Shown: in pieces, positions 25,070 to 35,965 of the stretch
Numbering within the stretch: the stretch's first letter is position 1
Layout of the letters: every line of letters starts with the position of its first letter
Source: Paulinella micropora
Lineage: Eukaryota > Cercozoa > Imbricatea > Euglyphida
Reading direction: 5' to 3'
NCBI GenBank assembly: GCA_009731375.1
Contig: BJOX01000002.1
Span: 568,795 to 632,794, forward strand
DNA length: 64,000 nt
The notes under the pieces: model-generated
What the model was told of the DNA's origin: nothing
What the model saw: the letters and a program-made list of their open reading frames with translations, nothing else
Database searches by the model: none
Translations under genes and position numbers: made by a program

Positions 25070-26224
25070 TCACTTGGAGAGATAAATATCATAATTTCTT
25101 AGATTAATTTGTTGAGTTGAACTTGCATTAATATAAAATTTAAAAATTGCTGTTCCGTTGGAGATAGCAGTTGCTGTTGTGTCAGTATCAACTATTGAAT
25201 ATTTCGTATCTACATCAGCATACACTGCTCCAGTTAAAGTTCCATTCAACACCATTCTGACCAATTTGTTTTTCCGTCTTCATTACTAATACTTATCAAT
25301 GATGGATATACTAATGAATTATTGTCTAAGTTAGCACCACCACTATCATATTTCGCCTTATTTCTTATACTCAATATTGGTCTTTCTGTGGTGTGAGCAG
25401 TTTCACTACCCTAAATTGAATTTGTTATGCTGGTATTAATAGTATTTGGTCCCTCAATGAATAAACTGGCACTCGCTGTTTTAAGAGTTTGTATTCCAGT
25501 CGCTGCATCATTTTTCATTACTGCTGTAAAGGGTAATGTCGTATTTTGCAGACTTACACCAATATTAGCATTCGCATACTCAATCATATGAACTAATTGA
25601 AATAGTCCTGTTATGGGATTTTCAATATAAAACTTAATAGCACCAAGCCAAAGATACTGAAATTGAATTTGAAATACATTTCCTGTGCTCCAAACTATTT
25701 CTGGCATAGCCGAAGTTCCATCGCACGGGTCATCCCAGTCTTCTTGGTCAATATAATTTACGGCACCTCCTTTATAATGTGAAATATTCATTCCTGCTCT
25801 GTCTTTGTAAAAATAAAAATCCATCGACAAGTTCATTTCCTATTCCAATATATGAATAGTAATCTTTTGTATCATTCGTTGTCCATATAGCAGTAAAGCG
25901 GGCGAGGACACCTGTTCCAGTTCTATATTTTATTCTCCTTTTACTTACCAATCTAGCATCCGCCGTTGCATTCGCTTGAGTTTGTAATTCAGCCATATTA
26001 TTCAAAAATGACACAGATGATTTTGTTTCTGTTTTTGTCCATATCCTTGTATTAATGGTATATGGAAAGATTTCCTGTAAAACTGGTGTTAATTGACCTA
26101 CTAATGCTTCACCAAAAGCGGTTTTTGAATGATTTGTTTCAATATCACCATCATATCCAACTTTGACATTTATAAATTCTCCGTCTGGATTTTCTGCGAT
26201 TAAGTTTCTCTGGTGAGTTTTCAT
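25070..26224 (-). pseudogene. Unrecognised PLV protein, probably structural, in three frame pieces
   Basis: ATG at 26224 (MKTHQRNLIAENPDGEFINV). Adjacent frame pieces cover 26224-25772, 25836-25411 and 25264-25070 and together would give about 380 residues. The middle has aromatic and Gly/Asn-rich beta-type sequence (IGIGNELVDGF, FQIQFQYLWLGAIKFYI). No catalytic motif is seen. Position just downstream of the major capsid gene on the same strand suggests a virion or spike protein, but I do not recognise the family. Confidence 0.45.
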
Positions 26225-26288
26225 ACTATATTGTATGAAAAAATAAATCTAAATTTTTTAAAATCTTTTTTTGTTTTTGCTGAATTGT

Positions 26289-27748
26289 TTATGAAATGGA
26301 AATTATATTTGACTTAACCTGAACCTCCCGCTGAGTGATTGCTACACTTACATGCTGATGAGCATTATTCTGTGTAGTGCTAATGAACTCCCAACGTCTC
26401 TCATTGGAAAGGTCAAGCCCACTAACTTCATTTTGGTCTTTGCTCCACAGCGGGCGGGTATTATCCCAAGTATCAACCCAGAACCAGTTGTATTGATACA
26501 CATTTGAATTCATCAAAACAGAACCTTCAAGCTTAGGTTTCAAGCACATATAATCTTCAAAACTAGCGGGATATATTTCAAATTCTTGAAGTCGTGCCCC
26601 GTCAAGTGTGGTGTGGAAACGGGTAGTTTTCGCAGTATTTCTGTTAGCAATATCATAAGCGTTATTTTATTTTCGGTGTTGTGAAAGAGTGTGTGATAAA
26701 TTTTTTTCAATCGTTTTCCGTGTCCTCTATCAAAGCGGAGAATGATATTTTGTGTAGTGGATTGAGCAATGGAATTTTTATAAACATAAGGATAATCAAT
26801 ATTAAAACTCATACCTTCAGCACTCGCCACCTTTTGTTAAATTGATTGAATGACATCGGGATTAGTCTCTACCGCAAGGAACAAGTTAAGATTAGAACAC
26901 TTACATTACCAGCGGCAGCAACAAGCACTCCTCCAGCCGTTGAGAAAGCATCGTTATTGTAATAATAAATTTTAGGGGTCTGTTGCCATACAATCCTCAT
27001 ATTCAAAATCTCAGGAAACATAATAGTCTTATCTAGGGCGAAAATGGTATTATAAAGCATACCAAGATTTATCTTAACAGCGATAGAAGGCTCAGCAGCA
27101 GTAGCAGCACCAGCCGAGAAATACTTAGGCTCGTTGTAAGCGACATCAACGACAGAGATCGCACCTGTTCCATCAGCCAAGGCTAAATCATTGTGTCGGC
27201 GAGCATTTGTAGGAGGTTCTGGAAACATTACCAAAGTTCTAGCTGCTACATTATCTGCTCCATCAGTCATAGCACGAAATTTTGTTCTAGTTACTGTGGT
27301 TAGTGAAACATCAATTTTATTATTGGCATTACACTTTTGAAGCATACATCCCACCACTTCCATTATCGTGGTTTTCAAGTGTCAGAAAGTCCTTCATAGA
27401 AGTTTCAGCCTTCCAAATAATCTTTGTAAAATTACCAACTTCATTTACATCACACAGATAAACACCGCTACGGGTTTGAAGTTGAATTTGTCTAATAGGA
27501 GCCAGACAATCCATATAGCATTTGTTATAGTTCGCTGCAATTGCTGGAGGAGCATACGTAAAACTCAAGACAGAGCGGGCTAAGTTAAATGGTCTGCTGA
27601 TAAGGTCAAAGTTGCTTTCTTGTCCTCCTGCGGTAGTAACAGTAATATTTCCCGCACCTTCTCGCGGAGTTAGTTTATTCAAACGATACGAAGCACTGAT
27701 GTAGTCAGTTCTAGAAAAGTCTAGTTCGCCTCCGTGTTGTGCGGGCAT
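26289..27748 (-). pseudogene. PLV/virophage-type major capsid protein, frameshifted
   Basis: ATG at 27748 (MPAQHGGELDFSRTDYISAS) to a stop at 26289, about 485 residues, the usual size for virophage and PLV major capsid proteins, which fold as a double jelly roll and form hexon-like trimers. Three consecutive frames supply it: 27748-27329, 27378-26869 and 26549-26289, with a linking piece at 26830-26540. Recognisable points are YASKCNANNK across the first shift, NPDVIQSI then TAA (26839-26841) then QKVASAEGMSFNIDYPYVY, and the C-terminus NWFWVDTWDN...SGLDLSNERRWEFIST. Shifts are near 27318 (A4), 26890 and 26655. The gene sits at the end of the ATPase-protease-penton-capsid cluster. Identification rests on these phrases and context. 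Confidence 0.75.
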
Positions 27749-27817
27749 TTTGTTTTCAGGTTTTTTTGGGTGTGCTATATTGTAATAATAGAAAAAAAAA
27801 TAATTCTAAAATTAAAA

Positions 27818-28297
27818 TTAATTACCATACCTAAATTTTAACAAATTGAAACATGATGTAAATAAATTAAAATAATTCGTTTCCCTGTAAATTAATAATG
27901 TCATAACGATACCTAACCCATTAAGATTTATAGCCTGATCGTTTTCGTCTGTAAGATAAAACCTATATACATTATTTGAACTGGCGGATAATTTCTTACC
28001 ATACTCAGACCCACTTCCGTCGTATATAACGGCTCCAAATGGAATTTCGTTGGCAGTGTATATTTCTTGTAGCACGTGATTATCTCCTTCACCAACTAAG
28101 TCCGATTGAAGGTATAAAGTCTTTTCACCAGTTAGAATAATTACGTTTGGTGATTTAATCAAATCATTAGCGAAGAAATATGTTGAATCTCTATCAACAC
28201 CCATTACTTCGTGAATACGGGTATCACCATCAAATAATATTATAAACCGCGGTTGAATTCCTTTATTCTCTGACACACTGAATGTTAATTTTCCAAC
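27818..28297 (-). pseudogene. Penton (minor capsid) protein, C-terminal half, separated by inversion
   Basis: On the minus strand this frame begins at the inversion point with VGKLTFSVSENKGIQP and continues IHEVMGVDRDSTYF, LYLQSDLVGEGDNHVLQEIY, VYRFYLTDENDQAINLNGLG. That is the second jelly-roll half of PLV/virophage penton proteins (SDLV, LTDxxxxxINLNG). The ATG at 28309 just before it is created by the rearranged sequence. The matching first half lies on the plus strand at 28667-29002; flipping 28298-29002 would place the two in the same frame. Confidence 0.75.
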
Positions 28298-28642
28298 GAA
28301 AAAGGACATGACTGGATGGCTGTATGGATAAGTCTAGATAAAGACAGGAGTGTTGAAGTGTATGACCCATTAGCACTTTACGAACCAACGGAAGACTTTC
28401 AACAACAAATGAAACAACTAGTAAATAAAAGTAATCCAGATAGTTATTTATTAATGAAAGTAAATAAGGTTAAAAATCAAAGTGATACGAGCGATACGTG
28501 TGGTTGGCATAGTATGAGGTTTTTAATGGAGCGGGTGAAAGGAAACCGGTTTAAGTTTGCTAGTGGCTATACAGAATTAAAAGAAGAAGAAGCGGAAAAA
28601 TTAAAAGCACAGAATGGGTATGGTTTTGACACATTCATTTAA
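28298..28642 (+). pseudogene. Adenovirus-type (Ulp1-like) capsid-maturation protease, C-terminal part
   Basis: Begins at the inversion point. In frame: GHDWMAVWISLD (catalytic His), VEVYDPLALY (Asp/Asn step), NQSDTSDTCGWHSMRFLMER (Gln and nucleophilic Cys of DTCGWH), stop at 28640. The order His, Asp, Gln, Cys is that of the C5/C48 cysteine proteases that process capsid proteins in adenoviruses, virophages and PLVs. The N-terminal part is missing upstream (a TAA precedes) but is found on the opposite strand at 29003-29152. Confidence 0.75.
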
Positions 28643-28666
28643 AAATTATTATTCGCATAATATACA

Positions 28667-29002
28667 ATGGATTACAAAGGGGGTAGGTCAAGTAGTATCT
28701 ATTACATTAATAGTAAAAATAGGATAACCGGCACTGACAGCGACTTTACACACGAAGTCAATATGAAGGGGCTAGACAATCCCACACGTTGTAAAATACT
28801 TCATATCTATGTGCCAAAGTCATATTATTCTGTTGCCAGTCCATATAATACCTTTACACTTAGCGAAGACGGGTATGAGGCTTTAATTACGATACCTGAG
28901 GGCAACTACACAATGAACATTCTAAAAAATAAACTGGCTGAGGTGCTAACCGCAGACAGCCAAAATAATTATACTTATGTGGTATCCAGTAATAATACCA
29001 AC
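28667..29002 (+). pseudogene. Penton (minor capsid) protein, N-terminal half, separated by inversion
   Basis: ATG at 28667 (MDYKGGRSSSIYYINSKNR), then CKILHIYVPKSYYSVA, FTLSEDGYEALITIPEGNYT and NKLAEVLTADSQNNYTYVV. The IPxGNYT step with the preceding YYxV strands is typical of the first jelly roll of PLV/virophage pentons; the intact relative at 54417-55259 has IPSQNYTAKTLADTL at the same place. After SSNNTN (29002) the frame runs into antisense protease sequence. Confidence 0.75.
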
Positions 29003-29152
29003 ATACTAGAACCAGAAGATGCTTGGGTCGGTATTCATAATAAAAGCATATCGCTTTCTGCTTCCAGGCTTCAACTTGTAGATTTCATCACTGGCTATCG
29101 TGCCGAGATACCATCCATATTTTTTCATCATGTCATCTATTTCATTAGTCAT
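29003..29152 (-). pseudogene. Capsid-maturation protease, N-terminal part, separated by inversion
   Basis: On the minus strand an ATG at 29152 opens MTNEIDDMMKKYGWYLGTIA, then SDEIYKLKPGSRKRYAFIMN and TDPS. The G-x-I-x-x-D and FIxNTD steps are those that precede the catalytic GHW in PLV/virophage proteases. The remainder is at 28298-28642 on the plus strand. Its 5' end has been copied into the repeat array just upstream. Confidence 0.65.
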
Positions 29153-29310
29153 TAACCCCTGTTCTATGATGTCATCTATTTCATTATGTCATCTCTTTCA
29201 TAATCAATGACATCTACACACATAAAGGTATATATTGCCATCTATTTTTTCATTATGTCATCTATTTCATTATGTGTGTAAAGGTATATATTGCCATAGG
29301 GTTTCCCCTG
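29119..29310. repeat. Short irregular repeat array between protease and ATPase
   Basis: The phrase atgtcatctatttcatta occurs, exactly or nearly so, about four times (29129, 29170, 29190, 29256), and aaggtatatattgccat twice (29226, 29281). The first unit is antisense protease 5' coding sequence and the second is antisense ATPase coding sequence. The array thus grew from the two gene ends it separates and marks the ATPase truncation. Confidence 0.75.
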
Positions 29311-29564
29311 TTCTTAAAGTGCTTTACCATTGCTTTATAAATGTAGTCCTTGTGAATTGTTGAAGCAATAATGACAATACGGGTTTTTCTGTCGGTAGTT
29401 TGTTTCAGTATTTCAAAGAGTGCTGTCGTTTTACCGCTCTTTTTTCTGGCAAGTAGAAATATGTTGGCATACGGCTCATTAAATAATTTATAACCTTTTG
29501 CTTTTTTGTTTCCGTTTCCATCCTGCTTCACAGGTTTCACCTTTACATTGTTAATTTTCATCAT
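29262..29564 (-). pseudogene. A32/FtsK-HerA-type genome-packaging ATPase, N-terminal fragment
   Basis: ATG at 29564 (MMKINNVKVKPVKQDG), then NIFLLARKKSGKTTALFEIL, a Walker A loop (SGKTT), and RIVIIASTIHKDYIYKAM. The frame ends at GNPMAIYTFTHIMK and TAG inside the repeat array. Full-length PLV packaging ATPases are more than twice this length; Walker B and the arginine finger are absent. The family pumps viral DNA into capsids; this copy cannot. It lies directly upstream of the protease as in other PLVs. Confidence 0.65.
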
Positions 29565-29576
29565 CGTATATTATTA

Positions 29577-29944
29577 TCCTAAGAATTCTAGGCATACAAC
29601 AATTCGGCCTGCTAAATTTCCTGTGTCAATATTTCCGCTATCAGTTTCAAGGACTTTTAATATATATTGTCCGTCAGACCAACCCACTACACCCAAATTA
29701 TAACTGAGGTTTGAAATGTTTGCTATATTACTATCTGCAAATGTGCCAATAATTCCCCAATTCTGTCCATATAAATAATTCTGGTTTTTGTCCCTGATTG
29801 GTCGTTCGTATAATGAATAAACTTAACATTCATTTTGGTTTGTGTGAATGACATTTGAATATTTTTATTAAATGTTTTGCTTCCCACAAAATCATTACTC
29901 AGAAAAATAATCTTTTGGTATTTGTGCTCCGTCATCATATACAA
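29577..29944 (-). pseudogene. Small unrecognised PLV protein, frameshifted
   Basis: ATG at 29944 (MYMMTEHKYQKIIFLSNDFV). After TRIIY the frame shifts near 29765 and continues GQNWGIIGTFADSNI, VVGWSDGQYILKVLE, LAGRIVVCLEFLG, stop at about 29577. About 122 residues with beta-rich character. Function unknown; position beside the ATPase suggests a virion component. Confidence 0.4.
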
Positions 29945-29994
29945 AGATTTTATAAAAATCTTTGAGCAAATATATATATATATATATACAAAAA

Positions 29995-30246
29995 ATGATT
30001 TTAATATTCTTGTTTATGTGGTCTGTGTTAGGTCGGACTGCCTGCGACTTTAACTCGCGATACTCAGAAAAAAAGAATGAGAGTTGTGCTTATTATATAA
30101 AGGAAGGTATTGAAACTAAATTTAAATGTGTGTATAAACCTTTCAGTGATTGGTGTATTAGTTTTGATGAGGTTTTGCCTTTAATGTGTTCAAATGATGC
30201 TTCGTGGTATAAAATACATTTATACGAGTGCTCATTTCTTACTTGA
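29995..30246 (+). CDS. Small secreted Cys-rich protein
   Basis: The ATG at 29995 gives a hydrophobic signal-like start (MILIFLFMWSVLGRTACDF). Six cysteines follow in about 65 residues, an even number that fits disulphide pairing outside the cytosol. An upstream in-frame ATG exists, but the signal sequence favours this start. No family is recognised. It lies between the PLV ATPase cluster and a small 2TM gene, with which it overlaps tail to tail by 15 bases. Confidence 0.45.
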   Translation: MILIFLFMWSVLGRTACDFNSRYSEKKNESCAYYIKEGIETKFKCVYKPFSDWCISFDEVLPLMCSNDASWYKIHLYECSFLT

Positions 30247-30480
30247 AGAAGGTGATGGAAGGCATATCCCAATCAATAGTGTTAAAATTCCGACATAAGT
30301 GTTGGCTACCTCACAAGGTAAGTTCTTTTCAGATAGCCTCACCATACAAAGGGTTATAATGGCGATAATGATACCCATTTGAAACAGATACTTAATAAGT
30401 CGGCTGTCGGTCGGTCTATTTGTTATACAACAACAATTCCAGTTATCTTCCAATTCGTGCTCTATTTTTTTTTTCTTCAT
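30232..30480 (-). CDS. Small membrane protein, two predicted transmembrane segments
   Basis: ATG at 30480 (MKKKKIEHELEDNWNCCC). Hydrophobic stretches YLFQMGIIIAIITLCMVRL and YVGILTLLIGICLP follow. About 82 residues, basic N-terminus, Cys triplet before the first segment. Small hydrophobic proteins are common in PLVs; the role is unknown. Confidence 0.4.
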   Translation of the reverse strand: MKKKKIEHELEDNWNCCCITNRPTDSRLIKYLFQMGIIIAIITLCMVRLSEKNLPCEVANTYVGILTLLIGICLPSPSSSKK

Positions 30481-30558
30481 TCTTCAGTGATAGGTCTAAA
30501 ACTCTAGTGTGAGGTCTCCATCTATTTCAATGACTGGTGGTGGTGGGTGTAATCTAGG

Positions 30559-33500
30559 GGGCATTAGGGAAAACGACTGCTCGGATTTCTGCTACTTGGT
30601 TTACTTGGTCTTGTAATATATTCATAAGATTTTTATTTTCTTTTTCTAAATTAACTACCTTTTTCGTTAAATGTTAAAAAGCACTGACCAATATTGGAAT
30701 AAAACTTGTATATGATACTCCTTCAAGGCTACCATTTTCATCGACCGCTTTTACTCCACTTTCAGATACAAATTCAGGAAATATTTTTTTAACCTCGTCG
30801 GCAATAAATCCGTGGCTCTTTTTTTCTTTCTTCTCATCTGATTTCCAATAATACGAACAGCAGTTTATCTTCATTAGTTTATCGCAACAATCACAGCAGT
30901 CTAATAATGTTTTAATATCCGATTTTACTCTTCTATCTGAACCAGAAGACCAAACATTAGCTCCTAATGTCATATAAATCCATCCGCTATGCGGGTTCCC
31001 ATTTGAGTTTGATGTATTGAAAAAGGTTAAATTACCATCATTATAAATACAAGAATAATTGGCACTTACATTTCCCTTCAACTGAATAAGTGGCTGGTTC
31101 GTATAACTTGACCTTTGGCTTATAGTTGTAGCCCCTCCACCACTTACTGCTATTGATATCCCAGAACTCGCCGTTAATAATCCACTTGATGTTAGTGTTG
31201 AAGAACAGCTCATAGCACTTCTGGCATAAATCTGGCTTGAGCCTCTTGAGTATAAATTCAACTCTTGGTCTGTATTGCTTCCCGTAGCATATACTGAATT
31301 ATACCCAAAACCAACTCCCTGTGTCCCGTTGCTGTGTCTGAATTCAACACCACCAGAAGATGGACCAAGACCGGCTGATACATATAATCCTACTGGAGAT
31401 GCGTGAGACCCACTTCTTGCTTCTCCTCTTATGTCCGCCGTGCTATTAACAAACGATATTCCCGCATTTGCCGTTATTGATTTTGAAGCAGTAATCGTTG
31501 TGTTATTGATTCTGAATAATTCTGTCGCTGCACTATGATAAAATACGTGGCTATCCGATGAAGTATTAACATATATAATAATATATTACTAGCAATACCA
31601 AACCGATAAAATCCCGTTGTTGAACCTGTTCCGTTATCATATAATACTAGTTTATTGTTTGCTGTCGCACTTCTATCAACAAATATTTTTTTACCCGCTC
31701 CAACTACTATGTTATCACTCGTGGTTAATGTTGTTGTAGTCATGCCAGCAGTTGAAGTAATTGATGTTCCCGTGATTGTTCCAGCACTTGTTATGTTGTT
31801 TGAATTCATATCTAAGGACCCATAAAAACGCATACCACCAGCATTGTTAAAACGGACTATGTCAGATGAAGCACTTTTATTATCCAAAAGTTTTGAAATA
31901 TAAAGTCCCGCTCCTTTTACATCAAATGCTAAATTTGTGAATACATAACCTCTTTGGTTCGCGGTTCCACTTGTAGCAGTATTTAGAGTAAATAAGAAAT
32001 ATTGATAACCACCTGATGTCTGTGAAAAGAATATATCTCCTCCATTTTGGTTTAATATCTTCGCCCCATTATATGTAATATTTCCACCATTAATGATATC
32101 CTGATTATTAAAATCAGCCGTTTGTGTTAAAGTTAGATTTTATCACAGTGCTCGCCCCATTGAATGTTTTACTTCCTGTTATTGTTTGGTCTGTTGTCAA
32201 TTTCACACAATTATCATCTAAATATTGACTATTTACCGCTTCATTCGCATTTTGTGGTGCTCCTAGATTAACAATCCGACTATTATTACAATTTAAGCCA
32301 GTAGCATTAAACCACGAAACAATCGTCCCATCAAAATAAAACTTATTTTTTTCGCAGAAATTTCAAAGTTGTGATACGTATTTGTGTTCATATCAAAACT
32401 AGCAATAGCCCCGATATTACTGGTAGAATTCAAAACGATGAATGTGCCCTTTGTTGTTGAATTTATTGAATTTCCAGTTATTTCAACACCACTGCTATAT
32501 GTCTTAATTCCTGCTATGGTTTGGTTTCCTGTTAGTTTCACATTTTGCCCGTCTTTTGTATCTACATAACCTTTTGTCGTTGCATCTGTTGAAGCGGAAG
32601 GGTCTGCCAAGTTTGTAATTTTTTTGTTATTCAAACTTAATGTTGTTCCAGATGCGGTCATAATTAAAGTATCGCCTGAATGTAACTCTACATACGAACC
32701 AGTTACTTGTATCGGATAATAAGTCGCTGTTGCTGTTTTTTGTGCTGCAATCATTCCTATTTTTGTATCAAAGGCAATTCCAATACCATTAAAAGAAGTA
32801 GGATTGGATGAACTACTTACTTCTAAAGTTGATGTAAATTTTTTATTTCCTGCTATGGTTTGGTCTCCTGTTAGTTTAACCACCGACGTATCAAGAACAG
32901 AAACATCCACACCATCAACAAGATTAACATTTGTTATGCTTTGATTTTTCATATCAATCCCCGCATTTGCATTTATTAATCCACTCGCTGTGAGTGTTGT
33001 TGTTGATACTCCCGCACTTGCCGTAATTAATCCTTTTGTCCATAAAGTCCCATTAAGTCCATTCAATGACATTAATAGTTGCTCACCTGAATTCTCCCAT
33101 ATAAAACCCATTGTAGCATCATTAGCAACTCTACAACGAAAACCATACGAATTAAAATCATTTCCTGCAACTGCAGAACCACCTATTAAACTTCTGGTAT
33201 TTACGGCTCCTCCATTCGTTGCCATATAAATACCCCAACTTGGATTGTCTGTATCCCACGGAAATATACCATGTCTATTTGCTGACAATAATCCATTCTC
33301 TGTTATAGCATTACTAAAAGTTTTATTTCCTGCTATGGTTTGGTCTCCTGTTAGTTTAACCACCGTGCTATCAACTGAGAGATTTGCGAGATTAATTCCA
33401 TTATATGTAGAAGCCCCTGAAATAGCATAACCAGCCATATTTAGTCCTCCCGTCATACTAGCGGTGCCGTCTAATCTAAGAAAGGGTGAATTCGTGTTTC

Positions 33501-34224
33501 TCCATTGACCTGTGCTATAAATAAGCAGTTGATTATCGGCGGGTGTCCCTGTAATTAACACATCGCTGTGTGTATTAATTGAACCATCCGCTGACACTTT
33601 CGCATTATTCGCTAAGTGTTCAGTTATCCAATCATCAACATCTTTTGTACTTAGCCAATTTACTCCTGTTATGTTCAAATACCCGCCCATACTAATGTTG
33701 CCGAATTCATCAACATTTATCGGAAAGGTTTTATTTACCCAGTTTATTGAATTATATGTTAGATAACTATTCATCGCTATTGGTGCGGTTATGGCTACAT
33801 CGGCGAGTGTATCAATTGAACCGAGGGCTGTATTCCTCCATTTACCATTTACATCATTATATGTTAAATATTGCCCGACCACAGGTGCGGATATGTTTGT
33901 GTCTATCAAATTGTATAGACTGGCTTGGTGCGGATTGGAAGTATTGCTTCTGTGTTGAGTTGAGGCTTTAACCTCGTCATTATCCCTCACTCGTTGCTCT
34001 GTGCAGTATAAATTTTTTCCTTCTTTGATGTCTGATGTTGATTTAGTTGTAAGCCTTGTATCAAATCGCAAATCAGTATAGTAGAGGTTCAACGGGTTGT
34101 CATCTTCTGGCACCCTGTCTGTGTTTAAACCGACTATGTCGGTATTGGTTAAGTCTAAAATTTTAATACCTAGACTATCGACTGCCAACTCATTAAGGCC
34201 TAAAAGCGACTTATAGTTGGACAT
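30559..34224 (-). pseudogene. Long fibre protein with C-terminal S74-type intramolecular chaperone, broken
   Basis: ATG at 34224 (MSNYKSLLGLNELAVDSLGI). About 1,200 residues of beta-rich stalk with a repeating VKLTGDQTIAGNKTF phrase (near 33350, 32860, 32525 and 32185), as in phage and giant-virus fibres. The C-terminus has SDRRVKSDIKTL...KSHGFIADEVKKIFPEFV, the endosialidase chaperone (peptidase S74) signature that cuts itself off after trimer assembly. A TAA at 30674-30676 splits this domain from its coiled coil (VVNLEKENKNLMNIL). Further breaks are near 32340 (A7 run), 32150, 31890-32000, 31580 and 31300. The intact ancestor would have been the host-recognition fibre. Confidence 0.7.
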
Positions 34225-34314
34225 TGATACATATTAATTAATTTCATTTTTTTTTGTTAAATTATACTAACAAAAAATACAATTATCTCGTGTAATATCA
34301 TTCGTCGGTAAACA

Positions 34315-34830
34315 ATGCCGTCAAAAGAGGCTTCAAAAGAAAACTGGAAGAAAGCAATTCAAGCAAACAGAGCAAATGCTGAACGTAGAAAGGACGAGTG
34401 AGCACGTGAAAGGCTTCGTAAAAAAGGAGAATTAAAAGAAGCATCAGTGGAAGAACTTATTGAGACAGATGCTGAAGTTGGTGTTGCGAAAGAAATACTT
34501 AAAAATCCCGAGATTGAAGATGAATCAAGCGAAAGCGATAGCGAAATTGATATGTCTGAGGCTATTGCAAATCATATGCTTAGAAAGATAAAAAAGAATG
34601 CTAAAAAGCCCAAGAAGAAAACCGCAAAGAAAGCACCACAGCCAAAGAAGCCCGAGAATGACAGCGAAGAAGAAGAAGAAGAAAGTGAGAGTGAAGATTA
34701 TGAAACAACAGGCGGAAAACAGCGAGGCGGTAAAAAACGAAGTGAAAAAATATCAGTTAATGTATATAAAAATACACCAAAGAATAAAGAAAGAAGTAAG
34801 GAAGCAGAAAAGATATTTTTGAAATTCTAA
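34315..34830 (+). pseudogene. Charged Lys/Glu-rich PLV protein with internal stop
   Basis: ATG at 34315 (MPSKEASKENWKKAIQANRA) then RRKDE, TGA (34399-34401) and ARERLRKKGELKEASV in the same frame, ending at 34828. A KKPKKKTAKKAPQPKKP block and acidic SEEEEEESESED block alternate. This composition suits a nucleic-acid-binding or virion core protein; no domain is recognised. The TGA sits where CGA would fit the context, a simple C-to-T change. Confidence 0.5.
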
Positions 34831-34857
34831 TGATATTTTGTTCTGACTTCTTCATCA

Positions 34858-34945
34858 CAAAACATCGTATGCGATTAAATAAAAATTAAAATAAAAACGA
34901 TGTTTTAGAATATAAACGAAGTGTTATAGCAAAATTCGCGGGCGA
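34858..34945. terminator. Two hairpins between charged protein gene and integrase
   Basis: AAAACATCGT (34858) pairs with ACGATGTTTT (34898-34907). AAAATTCGCGGGCGAATTTT (34931-34950) is a near-perfect 9-bp-stem palindrome followed by T-rich sequence. They lie between two plus-strand genes and may act in 3' end formation or be part of a foldback repeat. Confidence 0.4.
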
Positions 34946-34962
34946 ATTTTTTATAAGAGAGA

Positions 34963-35949
34963 GTGCGTAGCACGAAGCGCAATTCTAAAATATCAATGGA
35001 CCACAAACACACAACCAGTAATATTAATGCACAGGATAAGGATACACAACTAGAAGATACTCCGCGAGGCGAACCGACAGAGGAAGAAAAGACAAAAACT
35101 GCCCAAGAATTATTTCGTCAGACTAAGCCAAGGACTAGAGGGACAACAATGTGGGCTGATAAGGTATTAGATATGGTCAATATTGATTTAATGGATATGA
35201 GTAAGGTTGCAACAAAAAATAAAAATTATAATTTTGCCCTTATTTGGATTGATATTCATAGTCGTTATGCTTATGCGATACCTATAAAAAATAAATTTTC
35301 AACCGTTTTAGATGCACTCAAGAAATTACCAAAGCCGAAAGCATACATATCGGACAATGGTGGAGAGTTTAAAGGTGCCGTTGGTGAGTGGATGAGAAAT
35401 AATGGAATTGAACAATTTATGGTTGAAGTAGGTGACCATAACTCGTTAGAGCACTAAGAGAAAGATTACACGTATTATGGGCTTTTAATCGTAATTTTGA
35501 TTGGATAAGTTATATTGAAGATGTTGTTTATTATTATAACAAGAAAGAACATTCAGCGATTAAGGCGGCACCAATTGATGTATTTAAAGGAAATGATATT
35601 AGCCAACAACATAGATATGTTGATAAATATTTATTTGGTTTCAAAGAGGGAGACAGAGTTAGAAAATTAAACAAGAAACACATTCTAGAAAAGGGAGGAA
35701 AGACATGGAGCAAGCAAATCTACACCGTCAAAGCCCGTAAGGGATACTGGATTGTATTAACAAATGATGATATTGTGCCACCACGACATTTATTAAAGAC
35801 TGATGCAACTGACGAAACTGAAGAGACAGATATTAATAAATAACTAAAACAACTAACAAAAGAAAAACAAACAAAGCATTTACTTAAACGGGAGGAGATA
35901 GATCCTGCCAACATCAGAACTTCTTCCCGACAAAGGAAGAAAAAAGAAA
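34963..35949 (+). pseudogene. Retroviral-type (rve, DDE) integrase of the PLV, frameshifted
   Basis: In order: TMWADKVLDMVNIDLMDMSK (first catalytic Asp), FALIWIDIHSRYAYAIPI, KAYISDNGGEFKGAVGEWMR (second Asp), GDHNSLEH then stop at 35455. One base over, RALRERLHVLWAFNR and YNKKEHSAIKAAPIDVFKG continue, then the SH3-like tail VRKLNKKHILEKGGKTW and a C-terminal SSRQRKKKEIMDL after an in-frame TAA (about 35841). Polinton and PLV integrases insert the linear element into host DNA using a D,D,E triad. The frameshift lies exactly where the third acid should be, so I cannot assign the Glu. The enzyme is dead as written. Confidence 0.75.
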
Positions 35950-35965
35950 TAATGGACTTGTAGTC

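Larger units (their letters stand above)
28298..29002. other. 705-bp inverted segment splitting penton and protease genes
   Basis: Left breakpoint lies within about 28293-28300 and the right within about 28998-29003; CCAAC occurs just before each. Each break falls inside a coding frame whose other half is on the opposite strand across the segment. Undoing the flip joins penton halves in frame (NNTN to VGKL or GKL) and brings protease halves together with at most one local lesion. The CCAAC copies are direct, not inverted, so there is no sign of a site-specific switch. Confidence 0.8.

Noticed and set aside
28298-29002. Phase-variable invertible segment
   Set aside because: The breakpoints share a direct CCAAC, not an inverted repeat, and no recombinase gene specific to it is seen.
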